Positions 34,000 through 43,265 are shown, counted from the first letter of the stretch. The stretch is DNA of 64,000 nt from CAYQJS01 sp964417895 (GCA_964417895.1 CAYQJS010000011.1:1-64000); one strand, 5' to 3'. Program-made: numbers and translations. Notes: a model not told the origin generated them from the sequence alone.

Positions 34000-35157
34000 C
34001 TACAAGTCGAGTCCATAGAGCTTAATCGCATTTTCGCGGCAGATCTTGCGCTTGACCGCCGGATCGATGCCCTCGAAATTGGCGTCCACCGTCTTCTGCG
34101 AGTACGGCCAGGTTGTAATCGCGTGCGGGAAGTCGTTGGCCCACATGAAATTGTCCTCGCCGTATATCTTGGTGGTTAGGATGCCGGCGCGGTCGTCCTG
34201 GAAGGTGAAGAAGATGTTGCGCTTCAGATACTCGCTGGGCAGGCGCTGGTTTACGCGGCGTTCAGAACCCCCGTACATGTAGTCCGCGAGCTGAAAGATG
34301 TGGGCCACCCAGCCTACGTCGAACTCCGCACATGTGACCTTGAGATTCGGATGACGGTCGAAGACGCCGGAGAATATCAGGTGGCCCATGAACCGCTGGG
34401 CCGGAGCCTGGCGCGAGGCAAATCCGAGAGATGAGGTCCGAGGATCTTCCCCGCTGGGGCCTTCGAAGTGGGTGCGCTGCTCGCCCTGCGTAGCGCTCGT
34501 GTGAACGCAAAGGACGATCCCTGTCTCCTGCGCTGCCTGAAAGATGGGGTCGTACTGGGGCTCGTAGTAACCGCCGTCCTTGATTCCCGTCGGCAACTGC
34601 GCGGCTTTGAAACCCAGCTTGGCGTATTCGTGGATGTCCTGTACCGTCTTCTCGACATCGAGGACGCCCAACAACGCGATGCCATTCAGGCGTTGCGGGT
34701 AAGCGTTGCAAAACTCATGGAGCCATAGGTTATACGAGCGGTGGATCGCGCGCTGGAACGGGCCGTCGGTGAGACCGTAGAAGAAGCGGCCCGGGCTTGG
34801 AAAGAGGACCTCGGCTTCGATGCCATCTTTATCCTGGGCCTCTATGCGGGCGGTGGGCTCCCACCCGGCTGGGTAGTCTCGCCAGTCCCACTTTTCGTTG
34901 AACTCCGCTCGCTTGCTCACCTTGTCCATGTCAGCCTGGGAGACGCCTTCCGGCTTGCCTAACACTAGGCCGGTCGAGAAGTGCGATACGCCAACCGGGA
35001 CCAATCCGTCCGTGATCAGCCAGGTACCCGGCACCACGCCCGGCGGATTCTTAACAACCTGAGGCGCTCGCTCACCATACTCCTTCTGAACGCGCTCCCA
35101 GGCCATAGGGGGCTCATTGACGTGCCCGTCGGCCGAGATCAGCTTGAAGTCCGGCAT
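34000..35157 (-). CDS. Amidohydrolase (ACMSD-like, amidohydrolase 2 family)
   Basis: A 385-residue TIM-barrel metal hydrolase. I-S-A-D-G-H-V-N gives the N-terminal D-x-H metal motif, L-C-V-H-T-S the barrel histidine near residue 218, and M-W-A-N-D-F-P-H the C-terminal aspartate. This is the amidohydrolase_2 group that includes aminocarboxymuconate-semialdehyde decarboxylase and related decarboxylases or hydrolases, often in aromatic catabolism. It is similar in type to, but distinct from, the enzyme at 43266. It is divergent from the CoA-ligase gene at 35645. The substrate is unknown. Confidence 0.88.
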   Translation of the reverse strand: MPDFKLISADGHVNEPPMAWERVQKEYGERAPQVVKNPPGVVPGTWLITDGLVPVGVSHFSTGLVLGKPEGVSQADMDKVSKRAEFNEKWDWRDYPAGWEPTARIEAQDKDGIEAEVLFPSPGRFFYGLTDGPFQRAIHRSYNLWLHEFCNAYPQRLNGIALLGVLDVEKTVQDIHEYAKLGFKAAQLPTGIKDGGYYEPQYDPIFQAAQETGIVLCVHTSATQGEQRTHFEGPSGEDPRTSSLGFASRQAPAQRFMGHLIFSGVFDRHPNLKVTCAEFDVGWVAHIFQLADYMYGGSERRVNQRLPSEYLKRNIFFTFQDDRAGILTTKIYGEDNFMWANDFPHAITTWPYSQKTVDANFEGIDPAVKRKICRENAIKLYGLDL

Positions 35158-35644
35158 ATCGACCTTCTCCTCTCAGGTGGAGTCAGCTCATCGAGCGCGG
35201 CCGGGGATCGCCCGGACCGTTGGAACCCCTTGGATCGATCTAATCCGCTTCTCACTTCCTTGCACGAATTCCCAAGGGACTTCGATTTCGTCGACGTGGT
35301 GTCGACATCCACTCTTATCTTTCGCTGCTCTCTCGACGAGCTGTCAGCTTGTCAGTCTGAAGGCTCGCCGGGTCGGCCGCCGAAGTCTACCCCCCTCCCG
35401 ATTAGTGATCAAGAAAGGGGAGAGCCCGAGGGCCGCCCGCGGGCCGATTGTATACTCGGCGAGTTCCGCTGATTACGCAGAGGATGGCGAGGCTGGTCGC
35501 AGCCCGAAACCTTTGTCGGCAGCCCAGTCAGGTGAAGCCGCTCCGAACACGCAAACTCGGCGCTTCCAATCAGAAGAACTTCCAGCCGGGAAAGAGCCGA
35601 CCTGGGTCGCGAATACGACCTTCGCGAGGGAGGAGGAACCAACT
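35158..35644. other. 487-base intergenic region
   Basis: The gap separates two divergent genes. The plus frame stays open through it, but codon use is poor and no homology is seen. A TATACT at 35451-35456 could be a -10 without a matching -35. A GTCGAC-N5-GTCGAC pair lies at about 35298-35314. Nothing else is recognisable. Confidence 0.4.
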
Positions 35645-37105
35645 GTGCGCGAAGAGACGCCAACTCCTGGCCGGCGAGTGCCGGTTCAACACCGTCTGGC
35701 GCCGCTATTTGACTTCTCGTCTATAGCAGTTGTAGGCGCGTCGGAAGGCGGCGCCGGGCCGCGAGGCTACCGAACGCTCCAGGCGCTTGGTTTTGACGGC
35801 CGTTACTACCCCGTGAACAACCGTGCCACCACAGTGCATGGGATGCAGGCGTATCCCAATGTGTCGAGCCTCCCGGAAGTTCCTGACATGGTGCTGGTGG
35901 CTGTTCCCGCCCGGATCGTCCCCGGGGTAATCGATGAATGCGCAGACATTGGCGTGAAGGCGGCAGTGATCGTGAGCGCTGGCTTCCTCGAGATCGGTGG
36001 CGAGGGCGCAGAGCTCCAGGCCCGCGTGACCGCCACGGCTCGTAGTCGCGGTCCGCTGGTTGTCGGCCCCAACTGCCTCGGCCTCCTATCGTTAGTGAAC
36101 CACTGTTGCGCCTTTGACGGAGCGCCACCCACATACACCGGCAATGTAGCGGTGATATCGAATAGCGGCGGGCTCATGTATTTGTTAATGTTGCGGGCAC
36201 CACCGAGAGGTGTTGGCTTCAGCCACTGCGTCTCCTGTGGCAATGAAGCCGGAGTTACCACCGCTGACTTGATCGACTACTTTGTGGCCGACCCCGCCAC
36301 GGACGTGATACTCGCTTTAATGGAGACCGTTCGCGATCCGAAATTGTTCATTGATGCCTGTAATCGCGCCCGAGAAGCTCGCAAGCCGGTCGTGATTCTG
36401 AAGCTGGGACGGTCGGAGCAGGGACGGCGCTCCGTGTTCACCCATACCGGTGCGCTCGCCGGCAATGACGCCACTTACACGTCCCTGTTCCGTGAGCTCG
36501 GCGTCATTCAAGTAAACGATCTCGACGAGCTCGTCGACATGAGCGTGCTACTCTCGCAGGCCGTTCCCCTTCTTCGAAAACGCAGGTTGGAGCGCGCAGG
36601 CGTCATTGAGATTTCCGGAGGAGGCAAGGAGCTCCTTTGCGACACGTGCGCAGCCGCCGGTGTGGAGCTGCCAGACCTCACCGAGGCGGGAGCCGCGGCG
36701 CTGCTGGCGTCAATGCAGAATCCTGAGTACGTCGCGACCAACCCTGTGGATACGGGCGGTTCGTGGGGAATGGAAGAAAAGGCCCGAGTGTACCCAGATG
36801 CTCTGGAAATCTTCGCGAATGAGCCAGACATGGACATCGTTGTGTCTCGCTACACGATCCCCCGTTCCGGGTCCGAGCTTGGGCCCCTGAGCAAGCGCAT
36901 CCAGGAAATGCAGGCGGCACGAGCGGCGCATCCGGACAAACTGTTCGTGGTGCTCTCCCGCACCACGGACCCGTGGTCCCAGGAATGGGAAGCGGCCGTG
37001 CGGGAAAACCAGATCCCGTTCCTGCAGGGGTATGGCCGGGGTCCAGACGCCTTGGGGCGCCTGGCCGAATACAGTCGCTTCGTTCATGGCGCATGGCGCG
37101 AGTAG
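35645..37105 (+). CDS. CoA-binding protein, NDP-forming acyl-CoA synthetase alpha-type subunit
   Basis: A 486-residue protein with the three-part alpha architecture of ADP-forming acyl-CoA synthetases: CoA-binding Rossmann domain (I-A-V-V-G-A-S-E-G-G then V-G-P-N-C-L-G), the first ligase-CoA domain (V-I-S-N-S-G-G), and the phosphohistidine loop T-H-T-G-A-L-A-G-N-D. There is no ATP-grasp (beta) domain, and no separate beta gene lies nearby. It therefore either pairs with a distant subunit or is a CoA-binding protein of other function. GTG 35645 follows GAGGAGG at eight bases; the open frame further upstream has no such site. Confidence 0.85.
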   Translation: MREETPTPGRRVPVQHRLAPLFDFSSIAVVGASEGGAGPRGYRTLQALGFDGRYYPVNNRATTVHGMQAYPNVSSLPEVPDMVLVAVPARIVPGVIDECADIGVKAAVIVSAGFLEIGGEGAELQARVTATARSRGPLVVGPNCLGLLSLVNHCCAFDGAPPTYTGNVAVISNSGGLMYLLMLRAPPRGVGFSHCVSCGNEAGVTTADLIDYFVADPATDVILALMETVRDPKLFIDACNRAREARKPVVILKLGRSEQGRRSVFTHTGALAGNDATYTSLFRELGVIQVNDLDELVDMSVLLSQAVPLLRKRRLERAGVIEISGGGKELLCDTCAAAGVELPDLTEAGAAALLASMQNPEYVATNPVDTGGSWGMEEKARVYPDALEIFANEPDMDIVVSRYTIPRSGSELGPLSKRIQEMQAARAAHPDKLFVVLSRTTDPWSQEWEAAVRENQIPFLQGYGRGPDALGRLAEYSRFVHGAWRE

Positions 37106-37458
37106 ACGAAAGGCGCGCGGCCCGCTGACGCTGCGGTCGCACCTGATGCGCACATCCTCTCGATGAGATCGAGTCGAAGCTTAAAGATCTTAGCCCCCGA
37201 GATCGGCGATAAGAGCGCCGCAGGGGTATGCCGCGGCCCTTGTCCGAGCGATGGCTGACCATCGGATCACGTTCGCCTGGCTCTTGGCTGACCAGGACCG
37301 AATCAACGCTTGGAAAAACAACGACCTCCGCCTCAGCAACGCGCTCCGAGATCACCTCCATCGCCCTTTCGCACCTGACGAACAATGTCCCGGTTAATGC
37401 CTTGAACGAAGGAGTCGCAGTATATACCCTTGTTGAGTCGAAACGGGAGGAATCCACC
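37106..37458. other. 353-base intergenic region with a coding-like minus-strand stretch
   Basis: On the minus strand 37190-37400 reads an orderly segment (F-V-R-C-E-R-A-M-E-V-I and A-E-V-V-V-F-P-S-V-D-S-V-L-V-S) without start, stop context or recognised family. It may be another gene remnant. Just before the Rieske gene, TATATA near 37422 may be a -10. Confidence 0.3.
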
Positions 37459-38691
37459 ATGGCCATATCTACCCACGAAATCGCGACAGGCGAAGGGCAG
37501 GGAAGTCGCGGCGAGCCCTGGACCGACTTCGCACACACCGGGCCTAGCACACTGGCAGGCCGCTACCTACGTTCGTTCTGGCAGCCGATATGGTTCTCGC
37601 GCGACATCAAGGCCGGTCGAGCTCGGCCGCTTCGCGTCATGAGTGAGGACTTCACGCTCTATCGCGGCGAGAGCGGCCAGGTCCACCTCGTCGCATTCCG
37701 CTGCGCCCACCGTGGCACGCAACTCAGCACGGGATGGGTCGAGGGCGACAACATCCGCTGCTTCTATCATGGCTGGATGTATGAGGGGAGCGGGCAATGC
37801 GTAGAGCAGCCCGCCGAACCCCAGCCTTTCTGCGAGAAGATCGCCATCAGGAGCTACGAGGTCCAGGAGCACCTGGGTATGGTATTTGCCTTCCTGGGCG
37901 ACGGGCCCGTTCCCGAAATACCGCGGTATCGCGAGTTCGAGTCCGACGATGTCGTGCTCAACCACCAGGCCGGCGACGGCGATGGCGACGGCGACTCGGG
38001 CGGGGAACGCGGCGGGGCCTATACCGATTACCCGGCCTATCGGCCGTGCAACTATTTCAACCGTCTCGAGAACTCCCCCGACCCGGTCCACCTCGCCTTC
38101 GTGCACCGCCGCTCTGGTTTCACCGACAGCGGACTGGTCGGCATCCCCCAGCCGTCGGGTGACGAGACTGAATACGGCTTCGAGATCAGGGCTCAGCGGC
38201 CCAGCGAAAGCGTGCGCATCACGCACTGGCACATGCCAAACATCATCCAGCGCCCCGGTTTCGGTGGCGGCAGCAGTCTCACCTGGCGCATCCCGATCGA
38301 TGACTACAGCTGCATGAGCCTCGGCGCTGCCTATACCCCGCGAGCCTATCTCGAGAAGCGCAGCCCCAACGGCCAGCGCGGGAATCAAAACGGGGAGCGA
38401 GCCAGTCGCGGCGAGTCCATCGGCGAGACTGCGACCCGCATCCTTCGCGGCGAAATGCTCACGGACGAGATCACGAGCAACTTCGTTGGCATTCAGGATT
38501 GGGTATCGCAGGTCGGCCAGGGCGCGATTGCCTCCCGCGAGAACGACCACCTGGGCCACTCCGACACGCTGGTGATCCTCCTCCGCAAGCTGTGGGAACG
38601 CGAGATGCGTGCCCTTTATGAGGGACGGCCGCTAAAGCAGTGGCACCGCCCCGAGAAAGTCGAGACGGCCTACGGCGTCGAAGGAGTCTGA
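37459..38691 (+). CDS. Rieske [2Fe-2S] ring-hydroxylating oxygenase, alpha-type
   Basis: A 410-residue oxygenase. The Rieske cluster motif is F-R-C-A-H-R near residue 79 and C-F-Y-H-G-W near 99 (C-x-H..C-x-x-H). The mononuclear iron site is N-S-P-D-P-V-H-L-A-F-V-H near 210, with the bridging aspartate. These fit phthalate-dioxygenase-like alpha subunits, which hydroxylate or demethylate aromatic compounds with an external reductase. A run of alternating Gly-Asp (residues 174-181) between the domains is unusual. GGGAGG before ATG 37459 fixes the start. No reductase or ferredoxin is nearby. An SBP follows after a family B repeat. Confidence 0.9.
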   Translation: MAISTHEIATGEGQGSRGEPWTDFAHTGPSTLAGRYLRSFWQPIWFSRDIKAGRARPLRVMSEDFTLYRGESGQVHLVAFRCAHRGTQLSTGWVEGDNIRCFYHGWMYEGSGQCVEQPAEPQPFCEKIAIRSYEVQEHLGMVFAFLGDGPVPEIPRYREFESDDVVLNHQAGDGDGDGDSGGERGGAYTDYPAYRPCNYFNRLENSPDPVHLAFVHRRSGFTDSGLVGIPQPSGDETEYGFEIRAQRPSESVRITHWHMPNIIQRPGFGGGSSLTWRIPIDDYSCMSLGAAYTPRAYLEKRSPNGQRGNQNGERASRGESIGETATRILRGEMLTDEITSNFVGIQDWVSQVGQGAIASRENDHLGHSDTLVILLRKLWEREMRALYEGRPLKQWHRPEKVETAYGVEGV

Positions 38692-38771
38692 AACCGGCAT
38701 TGTCATGAGCGGAGCGAAGCATCGAGACCCCGGGCGAACGGATTCTTCGCCTGGCGGCTGCTCTGAATACG

Positions 38772-38857
38772 CCGCTCGTCCTGAGCCTGTCGAAGGACGG
38801 GCCTGGGCCAGTACACCTCGGGCTCATGGTTCGACAGGCTCACCATGAGCGGTTTCA
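38772..38857. repeat. Family B repeat
   Basis: CCGCTCGTCCTGAGCCTGTC and GGTTCGACAGGCTCACCATG form the two complementary arms, as at 16165 and 61105. It lies between the Rieske gene and the next SBP. Confidence 0.8.
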
Positions 38858-38941
38858 TCTATCGGTGGCGCGCGTGAAGGCACCTGACGACACAGAAATG
38901 ACACCGCAGTTCGCTGAATCCACTTCCGGAGAGAGCGCAGT

Positions 38942-40654
38942 ATGAGGTCTTCCCTGTGGCAGACGGCGGTCTGCTTGGCGGCTGCGTTCGGTGTCACGGC
39001 CTGCGGGGGCGTTGCCCCCGCCAGCCAGACCACGAGCAGCACAGGAGGACAGCCCGGCGTGCCTAAGCTCCTGATCATCGGCGTGCAGGGAGAGGTCATC
39101 ACGTTCGTAGGTGGGCTCGGCACGACCTCTGGGGCGGCGAATGCCGACCCCAAGGCCCGCCGCATGGCCCACAATAACCTCACGGAGCTCGATGAGCGCG
39201 ACGCTCGGTTCCCCTTACTGGCGACCGAAGTCATTTCCACCGAGAACGGGACGTGGCGAGTCAATCCGGACGGCACGATGATCACCACGTGGACGATTCG
39301 GCGCGGTATCAAATGGCATGACGGGACCCCGTTTACCACCGACGATCTGGTCTTCTCCTTCCGGATCTTCCAGGACCCCGAAACGAACCCCAGCGTTGGC
39401 GGGAGCGCGATCGCGAAGATGGCATCGGCCCAGGCACCTGATCCGCTCACCCTTGAGGTCCACTGGTCCGAGATCTACTTCGAGGCGGACGCCGCCCTGG
39501 GACTGACCCCGCTCCCCAGACACCTGCTGGAAAACCTGTATCAATCGGATAAGGCCGCCTTCAACAACTCCAGCTACTTCAAACACGAATTCGTGGGTTT
39601 GGGGGCCTTCAAGCTCACCAAGTGGGAATTCGGATCCTACATGGAGCTCAGCCGCTTCGACGACTATTATCTCGGGCGCACCTTGATCGACGGCGTGACC
39701 ATGCGCTTCCTCAGCGATCCGAACACGATGGTTGCCAATATCCTATCCGGAGCGGTGGACGTCGTCCTTCCGCTGGGTGTGCGTGTCGACGATGCGCTGG
39801 AGCTGAAACAGCGATGGGAGGGGACGGGCAATCGGGTAGTCGCCGATCTCAGCGGGCGCCTGCGGCATATCGAGATCCAGCACCGCCCCGAGTGGGCCGA
39901 GCCGAAGGACGCGATGACCAACCGTCTCGTGCGTCAGGGCGCCTACCACGCGACTGATCGTCGCTCCTTGATCGATCTGATGAATCCGGGACTCAACGTC
40001 CCGGAGGCCGACAGCTGGTTCTCGCCACACAACGTTCTCCGTCCCCGGGTGGAATCGGCCATACCCCGGTTCCCCTACAACCTAACCCAGGCACAGCAAC
40101 TGCTCACCCAGGCCGGCTGGATCAAGGACGCGAGCGGCCTGCTCCGCCACCAGTCCACGGGGCAGCCGTTCCGCCTCCTGACCTGGAATACGCAGTCCTC
40201 CGGGGCGGAGCGGGAGATGAACGCCATCGCCGCGAGCTGGAAGGTCGCCGGCATCGAGATGGAGCAGTACATCGTCCCAAGCGCGCTGCTCAACGATCGC
40301 GAGGCGCGCGCCAAGCTCGCCGGTGTAGGGATTACCGGCTCAGGAGTCCTCCCCACCGTGACCCGCTGGCAGACGAAGAACAGCACCGCCGTCGAGAACC
40401 GGTGGACGGGGAGTAATCGGGGAGGCTATAGCAACCCGACGGCGGACGCGCTGGTGGACAGGCTCCAGGTGACCATCCCGGCGGACGAGCGGGTAGCCCT
40501 GCACCGACAGATACTGCAGGAGATGATGGGCGACGTGGTGATCATGCCGCTGTTCTGGGACCTCGACCCCATTCTCCTACTCAAGCACGTCCGCGGCGTG
40601 GACTCCCCGACTGGGTCTGTCAATTACAACGTGCTGGAGTGGGACCGAGACTAG
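38942..40654 (+). CDS. ABC transporter substrate-binding lipoprotein, family 5 (group B)
   Basis: A 570-residue SBP_bac_5 receptor with lipobox V-T-A-C (Cys21). It shares group B marks with the copies at 7553 and 25321: H-E-F-V-G-L-G, E-A-D-S-W-F-S-P, V-I-M-P-L-F-W-D and a tail ending L-E-W-D-R-D. A GGAGAG site precedes ATG 38942. The Rieske oxygenase lies 250 bases upstream on the same strand; the family B repeat between them leaves co-transcription open. Confidence 0.92.
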   Translation: MRSSLWQTAVCLAAAFGVTACGGVAPASQTTSSTGGQPGVPKLLIIGVQGEVITFVGGLGTTSGAANADPKARRMAHNNLTELDERDARFPLLATEVISTENGTWRVNPDGTMITTWTIRRGIKWHDGTPFTTDDLVFSFRIFQDPETNPSVGGSAIAKMASAQAPDPLTLEVHWSEIYFEADAALGLTPLPRHLLENLYQSDKAAFNNSSYFKHEFVGLGAFKLTKWEFGSYMELSRFDDYYLGRTLIDGVTMRFLSDPNTMVANILSGAVDVVLPLGVRVDDALELKQRWEGTGNRVVADLSGRLRHIEIQHRPEWAEPKDAMTNRLVRQGAYHATDRRSLIDLMNPGLNVPEADSWFSPHNVLRPRVESAIPRFPYNLTQAQQLLTQAGWIKDASGLLRHQSTGQPFRLLTWNTQSSGAEREMNAIAASWKVAGIEMEQYIVPSALLNDREARAKLAGVGITGSGVLPTVTRWQTKNSTAVENRWTGSNRGGYSNPTADALVDRLQVTIPADERVALHRQILQEMMGDVVIMPLFWDLDPILLLKHVRGVDSPTGSVNYNVLEWDRD

Positions 40655-40707
40655 CTGAGGAGCTGGTCGAACGCCCGTGCGTTTCTCTCCCGCTCCCGTG
40701 ATCTTGC

Positions 40708-40851
40708 TCAGCTTTGCCATGAGAGGAGCGTGAGGAATCCGAAACACACGGCGGCGGTGCCTCGATCCACGTCGCGAGCGAGGATGAATAAGCCAACCAC
40801 GAGCACTAACCCGAGGCACGCGACCGCTATACTGTCCCGCGTCACGTGCAT
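40708..40851 (-). CDS. Small predicted membrane protein (47 residues)
   Basis: An ATG at 40851 opens 47 codons with two hydrophobic segments (IAVACLGLVLVVGLFIL and AAVCFGFLTLL) separated by A-R-D-V-D-R-G. No family is recognised and the ribosome binding site is weak (GGGAG about 20 bases upstream). It lies alone between the SBP and the DUF35 gene on the opposite strand. It could be a real small protein or chance. Confidence 0.35.
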   Translation of the reverse strand: MHVTRDSIAVACLGLVLVVGLFILARDVDRGTAAVCFGFLTLLSWQS

Positions 40852-40970
40852 CAAGCAATCGGTGACGTGACTCCCGAGACCGCTGTCATCGAGGTCGCTC
40901 CCCTGGGATACGCGCCTTCGAAGCCGGCGGGATGGGTGGCGTCCCCAGAACTATCGGAGCCGAGTGAGTC

Positions 40971-41381
40971 ATGCCAAAGCCTATTCCCGTCCCTGACGAG
41001 GTAAGCAAGCCGTTTTGGGACGCGTGTAATGAGCGGCGACTGATCGTTCAGAACTGCGCAGCATGCAATCGGTTGCAGTACCCACCTCAAGCAGCCTGCG
41101 CGGCGTGCGGGTCCGCCGCCCACCTGGAATGGCGTGAGGTCAGCGGTCGAGGCAGGATCAACGGGTACTGCGTGATGTACCAGTCCCGAGTCGTCCCCCT
41201 CCAGGCTGATCAGCCGTTCAACATTGCTGTGATCGAGCTCGAAGAGGACCCGGCCATCAAGTTCCTCTCGAGTCTGCCGGGCACCCCACTCGAAGAAGTG
41301 CCGGTGGGAGCCCAGGTGGAAGTCGATTTTCAGGAGGTGGGGCCTGGGCAACTGATCCACGAGTGGCGGGTGGTGAAGTAG
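40971..41381 (+). CDS. DUF35 Zn-ribbon/OB-fold acyl-CoA-binding protein
   Basis: A 136-residue DUF35 (OB-fold) protein. The rubredoxin-like zinc ribbon is N-C-A-A-C-N and A-C-A-A-C-G (residues 24-40 region), followed by an OB-fold with G-R-G-R-I-N-G-Y. Such proteins bind thiolase-like partners (for example in steroid side-chain retro-aldolases) and help hold the acyl-CoA. The thiolase-like gene follows 157 bases later, with only a family C repeat between, so the two probably form one complex. Confidence 0.88.
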   Translation: MPKPIPVPDEVSKPFWDACNERRLIVQNCAACNRLQYPPQAACAACGSAAHLEWREVSGRGRINGYCVMYQSRVVPLQADQPFNIAVIELEEDPAIKFLSSLPGTPLEEVPVGAQVEVDFQEVGPGQLIHEWRVVK

Positions 41382-41437
41382 ATTCGGGCGAAGTCCGTCA
41401 TTCGGAGGCCGCAGGCCAGTTAACATTGAGTTCCGCC

Positions 41438-41530
41438 CTTAGGGCTGGGGCGAAGCCCCCAGGGGCTAGGGGCGAAGCCCCGGGGGGCTGGGGGCGAAGC
41501 CCCCAGAGTAAAAAGGGGCGGGTGGGTGGG
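41438..41530. repeat. Family C GGGGCGAAGCCCC repeats
   Basis: Three successive units of GGGGCGAAGCCCC type, followed by AGAGTAAAAAGGGGCGGGTG, resemble the repeat at 150-216. It ends at the ribosome binding site of the thiolase-like gene. Confidence 0.75.
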
Positions 41531-41537
41531 GTAAGCG

Positions 41538-42809
41538 ATGGATACGCAAACCGGATGGATGAGAAACCGAGAAGGGTTGGGGGTCTGGGAGCATCGCGGC
41601 AAAGTCGCCGTCGCAGGCGTGGGCCACTCCCCGGTGGATCGGCGCTGGGACGCAAACCTCGAGCACAGTCTGGGCGCCTACTCCATTCTGGCCGCGCAGC
41701 GGGCCATGGAGGACGCGGGGATCTCAGGAGACGAGATCGACGGCGTCATCTCCGGGCCCGGGCCCCTGGGAGACAACTGGGCTCCTAGGCCATTCTTCGA
41801 CCCGCCATATGACTCAGAGGACGGCCTCACCAAGGTAACCGCGGAGTGGCTCATACGGGGCCTTGATTTGAAGAACGTCCGTTACGTCAACTCATATCCA
41901 TCGCAGATTGGCCTGCTGTGGGGCCTCGCCGCGCAGGCGGTCGGCGATGGGCGCTGCAACACCTGTCTGATGCTCTACCCGGTTGGCAACCTGGCCGGCA
42001 GGTACCGCCAAGAGCTGCAAACTCACGCGCGAGGGCCAGCGCAGTGGACGAATCCGTGGAGCTGGGCAGGCATCGCCGCCTGGGCGTACAGCTTCGACCA
42101 GTACTGCCGGAAGTACGGGTCCAACCATGATCGCATGGCCCCATTCGTGGTGAACCTGCGAAGAAACGGGCTCATGGTCGATTGGGGCGTCTACACGGTG
42201 CATAACCCGAATCCCATCACGATTGCGGACTACCTGAACGCCCGCTGGATTTGCAAACCCATGTCGCTGTTCGATGCGGATATGCCGGTTCAGGGGGCGA
42301 CTTGCTATGTCATCACGAGCGCCGAGCGGGCGCGGGACATGGCCCAACCGCCGATCTACATTCTGAACCACGCCCAGGCCCAACACCGGGTGAGGAGCAG
42401 CGTGGAGACCATCGAGGAGACCGAAGCGTGGACGGATAGGATGGCGCGGATGATCTTCGAGGGCTCCGGGCTAGGGCCTGCCGACATAGACATCTTCAAT
42501 CCCTACGATGGATTCACCCTTTTCTCCCAGTATTGGCTCGAGGCGTTTCAGTGGCACGGCGTGAAACGGGGAGAGGCCCACGACTTCTACGCGGGCGACA
42601 TCAGCGTCGAAGGACCGCACCCATTCCTCTCGAGTGGTGGGAACATCGGAACGGGGCGGACCCGTTCGGCGATCTTCACCGATTGCATTGAGCAGCTCAG
42701 GGGAACCGCGGGCAGGCGGCAGGTCAAAGTCAGAGCCGAGACCGCCGTCGCTGGCTGTGTCCTGCCGGCGGGCAACGGCCACGTGGTATTCGGTAAGTAT
42801 TCGACCTGA
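41538..42809 (+). CDS. Thiolase-fold protein without the catalytic cysteine (SCP2/Ltp2-like aldolase candidate)
   Basis: A 423-residue thiolase-fold protein of the SCP2-type group that pairs with DUF35 proteins. At the position of the nucleophile, true thiolases have a G-x-C-x-x-S/G helix start; here the stretch is Y-V-N-S-Y-P-S-Q-I-G with no cysteine. The C-terminal loop has S-G-G-N-I-G-T-G-R-T rather than G-H-P-x-G. These losses match thiolase-like aldolases (Ltp2 type), which cleave beta-hydroxyacyl-CoA, better than thiolases. A GGTGGGG site precedes ATG 41538. It heads the acyl-CoA block after DUF35. Confidence 0.85.
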   Translation: MDTQTGWMRNREGLGVWEHRGKVAVAGVGHSPVDRRWDANLEHSLGAYSILAAQRAMEDAGISGDEIDGVISGPGPLGDNWAPRPFFDPPYDSEDGLTKVTAEWLIRGLDLKNVRYVNSYPSQIGLLWGLAAQAVGDGRCNTCLMLYPVGNLAGRYRQELQTHARGPAQWTNPWSWAGIAAWAYSFDQYCRKYGSNHDRMAPFVVNLRRNGLMVDWGVYTVHNPNPITIADYLNARWICKPMSLFDADMPVQGATCYVITSAERARDMAQPPIYILNHAQAQHRVRSSVETIEETEAWTDRMARMIFEGSGLGPADIDIFNPYDGFTLFSQYWLEAFQWHGVKRGEAHDFYAGDISVEGPHPFLSSGGNIGTGRTRSAIFTDCIEQLRGTAGRRQVKVRAETAVAGCVLPAGNGHVVFGKYST

Positions 42810-42819
42810 GGCGACCTAT

Positions 42820-42860
42820 CCCCTCCCCCCTGGCGGGGGAGGGTAGGGGAGAGGGGGAAC
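42820..42860. repeat. Family A palindrome left of a DUF559 remnant
   Basis: CCCCTCCCCCCTGGCGGGGG followed by AGGGTAGGGGAGAGGGGG forms the hairpin. The DUF559 remnant starts at its right edge and another family A pair closes it at 43170. Confidence 0.8.
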
Positions 42861-43183
42861 GACGCTCGGACGAGCGAAACGCCTGAGAAGCAACCAGACA
42901 GACACCGAATGGCAGCTCTGGGAGAGACTGCGCGCCAGGAGATTCGCTGGGTACAAGTTCAAGCGCCAGCAGCCGCTTGGAGCCTACATTGCACCGGCTG
43001 GTGGTAGAGGTCGATGGAGGCCAGCATTTGGCCTCGACGAGCGACCGCAAGCGCGATGTCTGGCTGGCGAGTGAAGGATTCCGCGTTCTGAGGTTTTGGG
43101 ATAACGAGGTTCTGCAAGAGTTGGAGGGCGTGGAGGAAGTGATCCTCGCCGCGTTGAAAGGGGACGATTCCTCCTCTCCCTAA
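42859..43183 (+). pseudogene. DUF559 (Vsr-like endonuclease fold) gene with internal deletion/frameshift
   Basis: From about 42859 one frame reads A-K-R-L-R-S-N-Q-T-D-T-E-W-Q-L-W-E-R-L-R and K-F-K-R-Q-Q-P-L-G-A-Y-I. Homology then resumes in another frame at R-L-V-V-E-V-D-G-G-Q-H and R-V-L-R-F-W-D-N-E-V-L to 43183. About eight family-typical residues between the two parts (including D-F-V-C) are missing, so a small deletion shifted the frame. DUF559 proteins have a restriction-endonuclease-like fold related to Vsr. No start codon is clear. It is bracketed by family A palindromes. Confidence 0.75.
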
Positions 43184-43252
43184 CCCTCCCCCGCCAGGGG
43201 GGAGGGGACAACGGCTCTCCCTGGCCCCCTCCCCGCCAGGGGGAGGGGGCAG
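43170..43252. repeat. Family A palindrome pair right of the DUF559 remnant
   Basis: CCCTCCCCCGCCAGGGGGGA and CCCCTCCCCGCCAGGGGGAG are two adjacent hairpins. They end just before the stop of the amidohydrolase on the other strand. Confidence 0.8.
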
Positions 43253-43265
43253 TGGCCAGGGCTCG

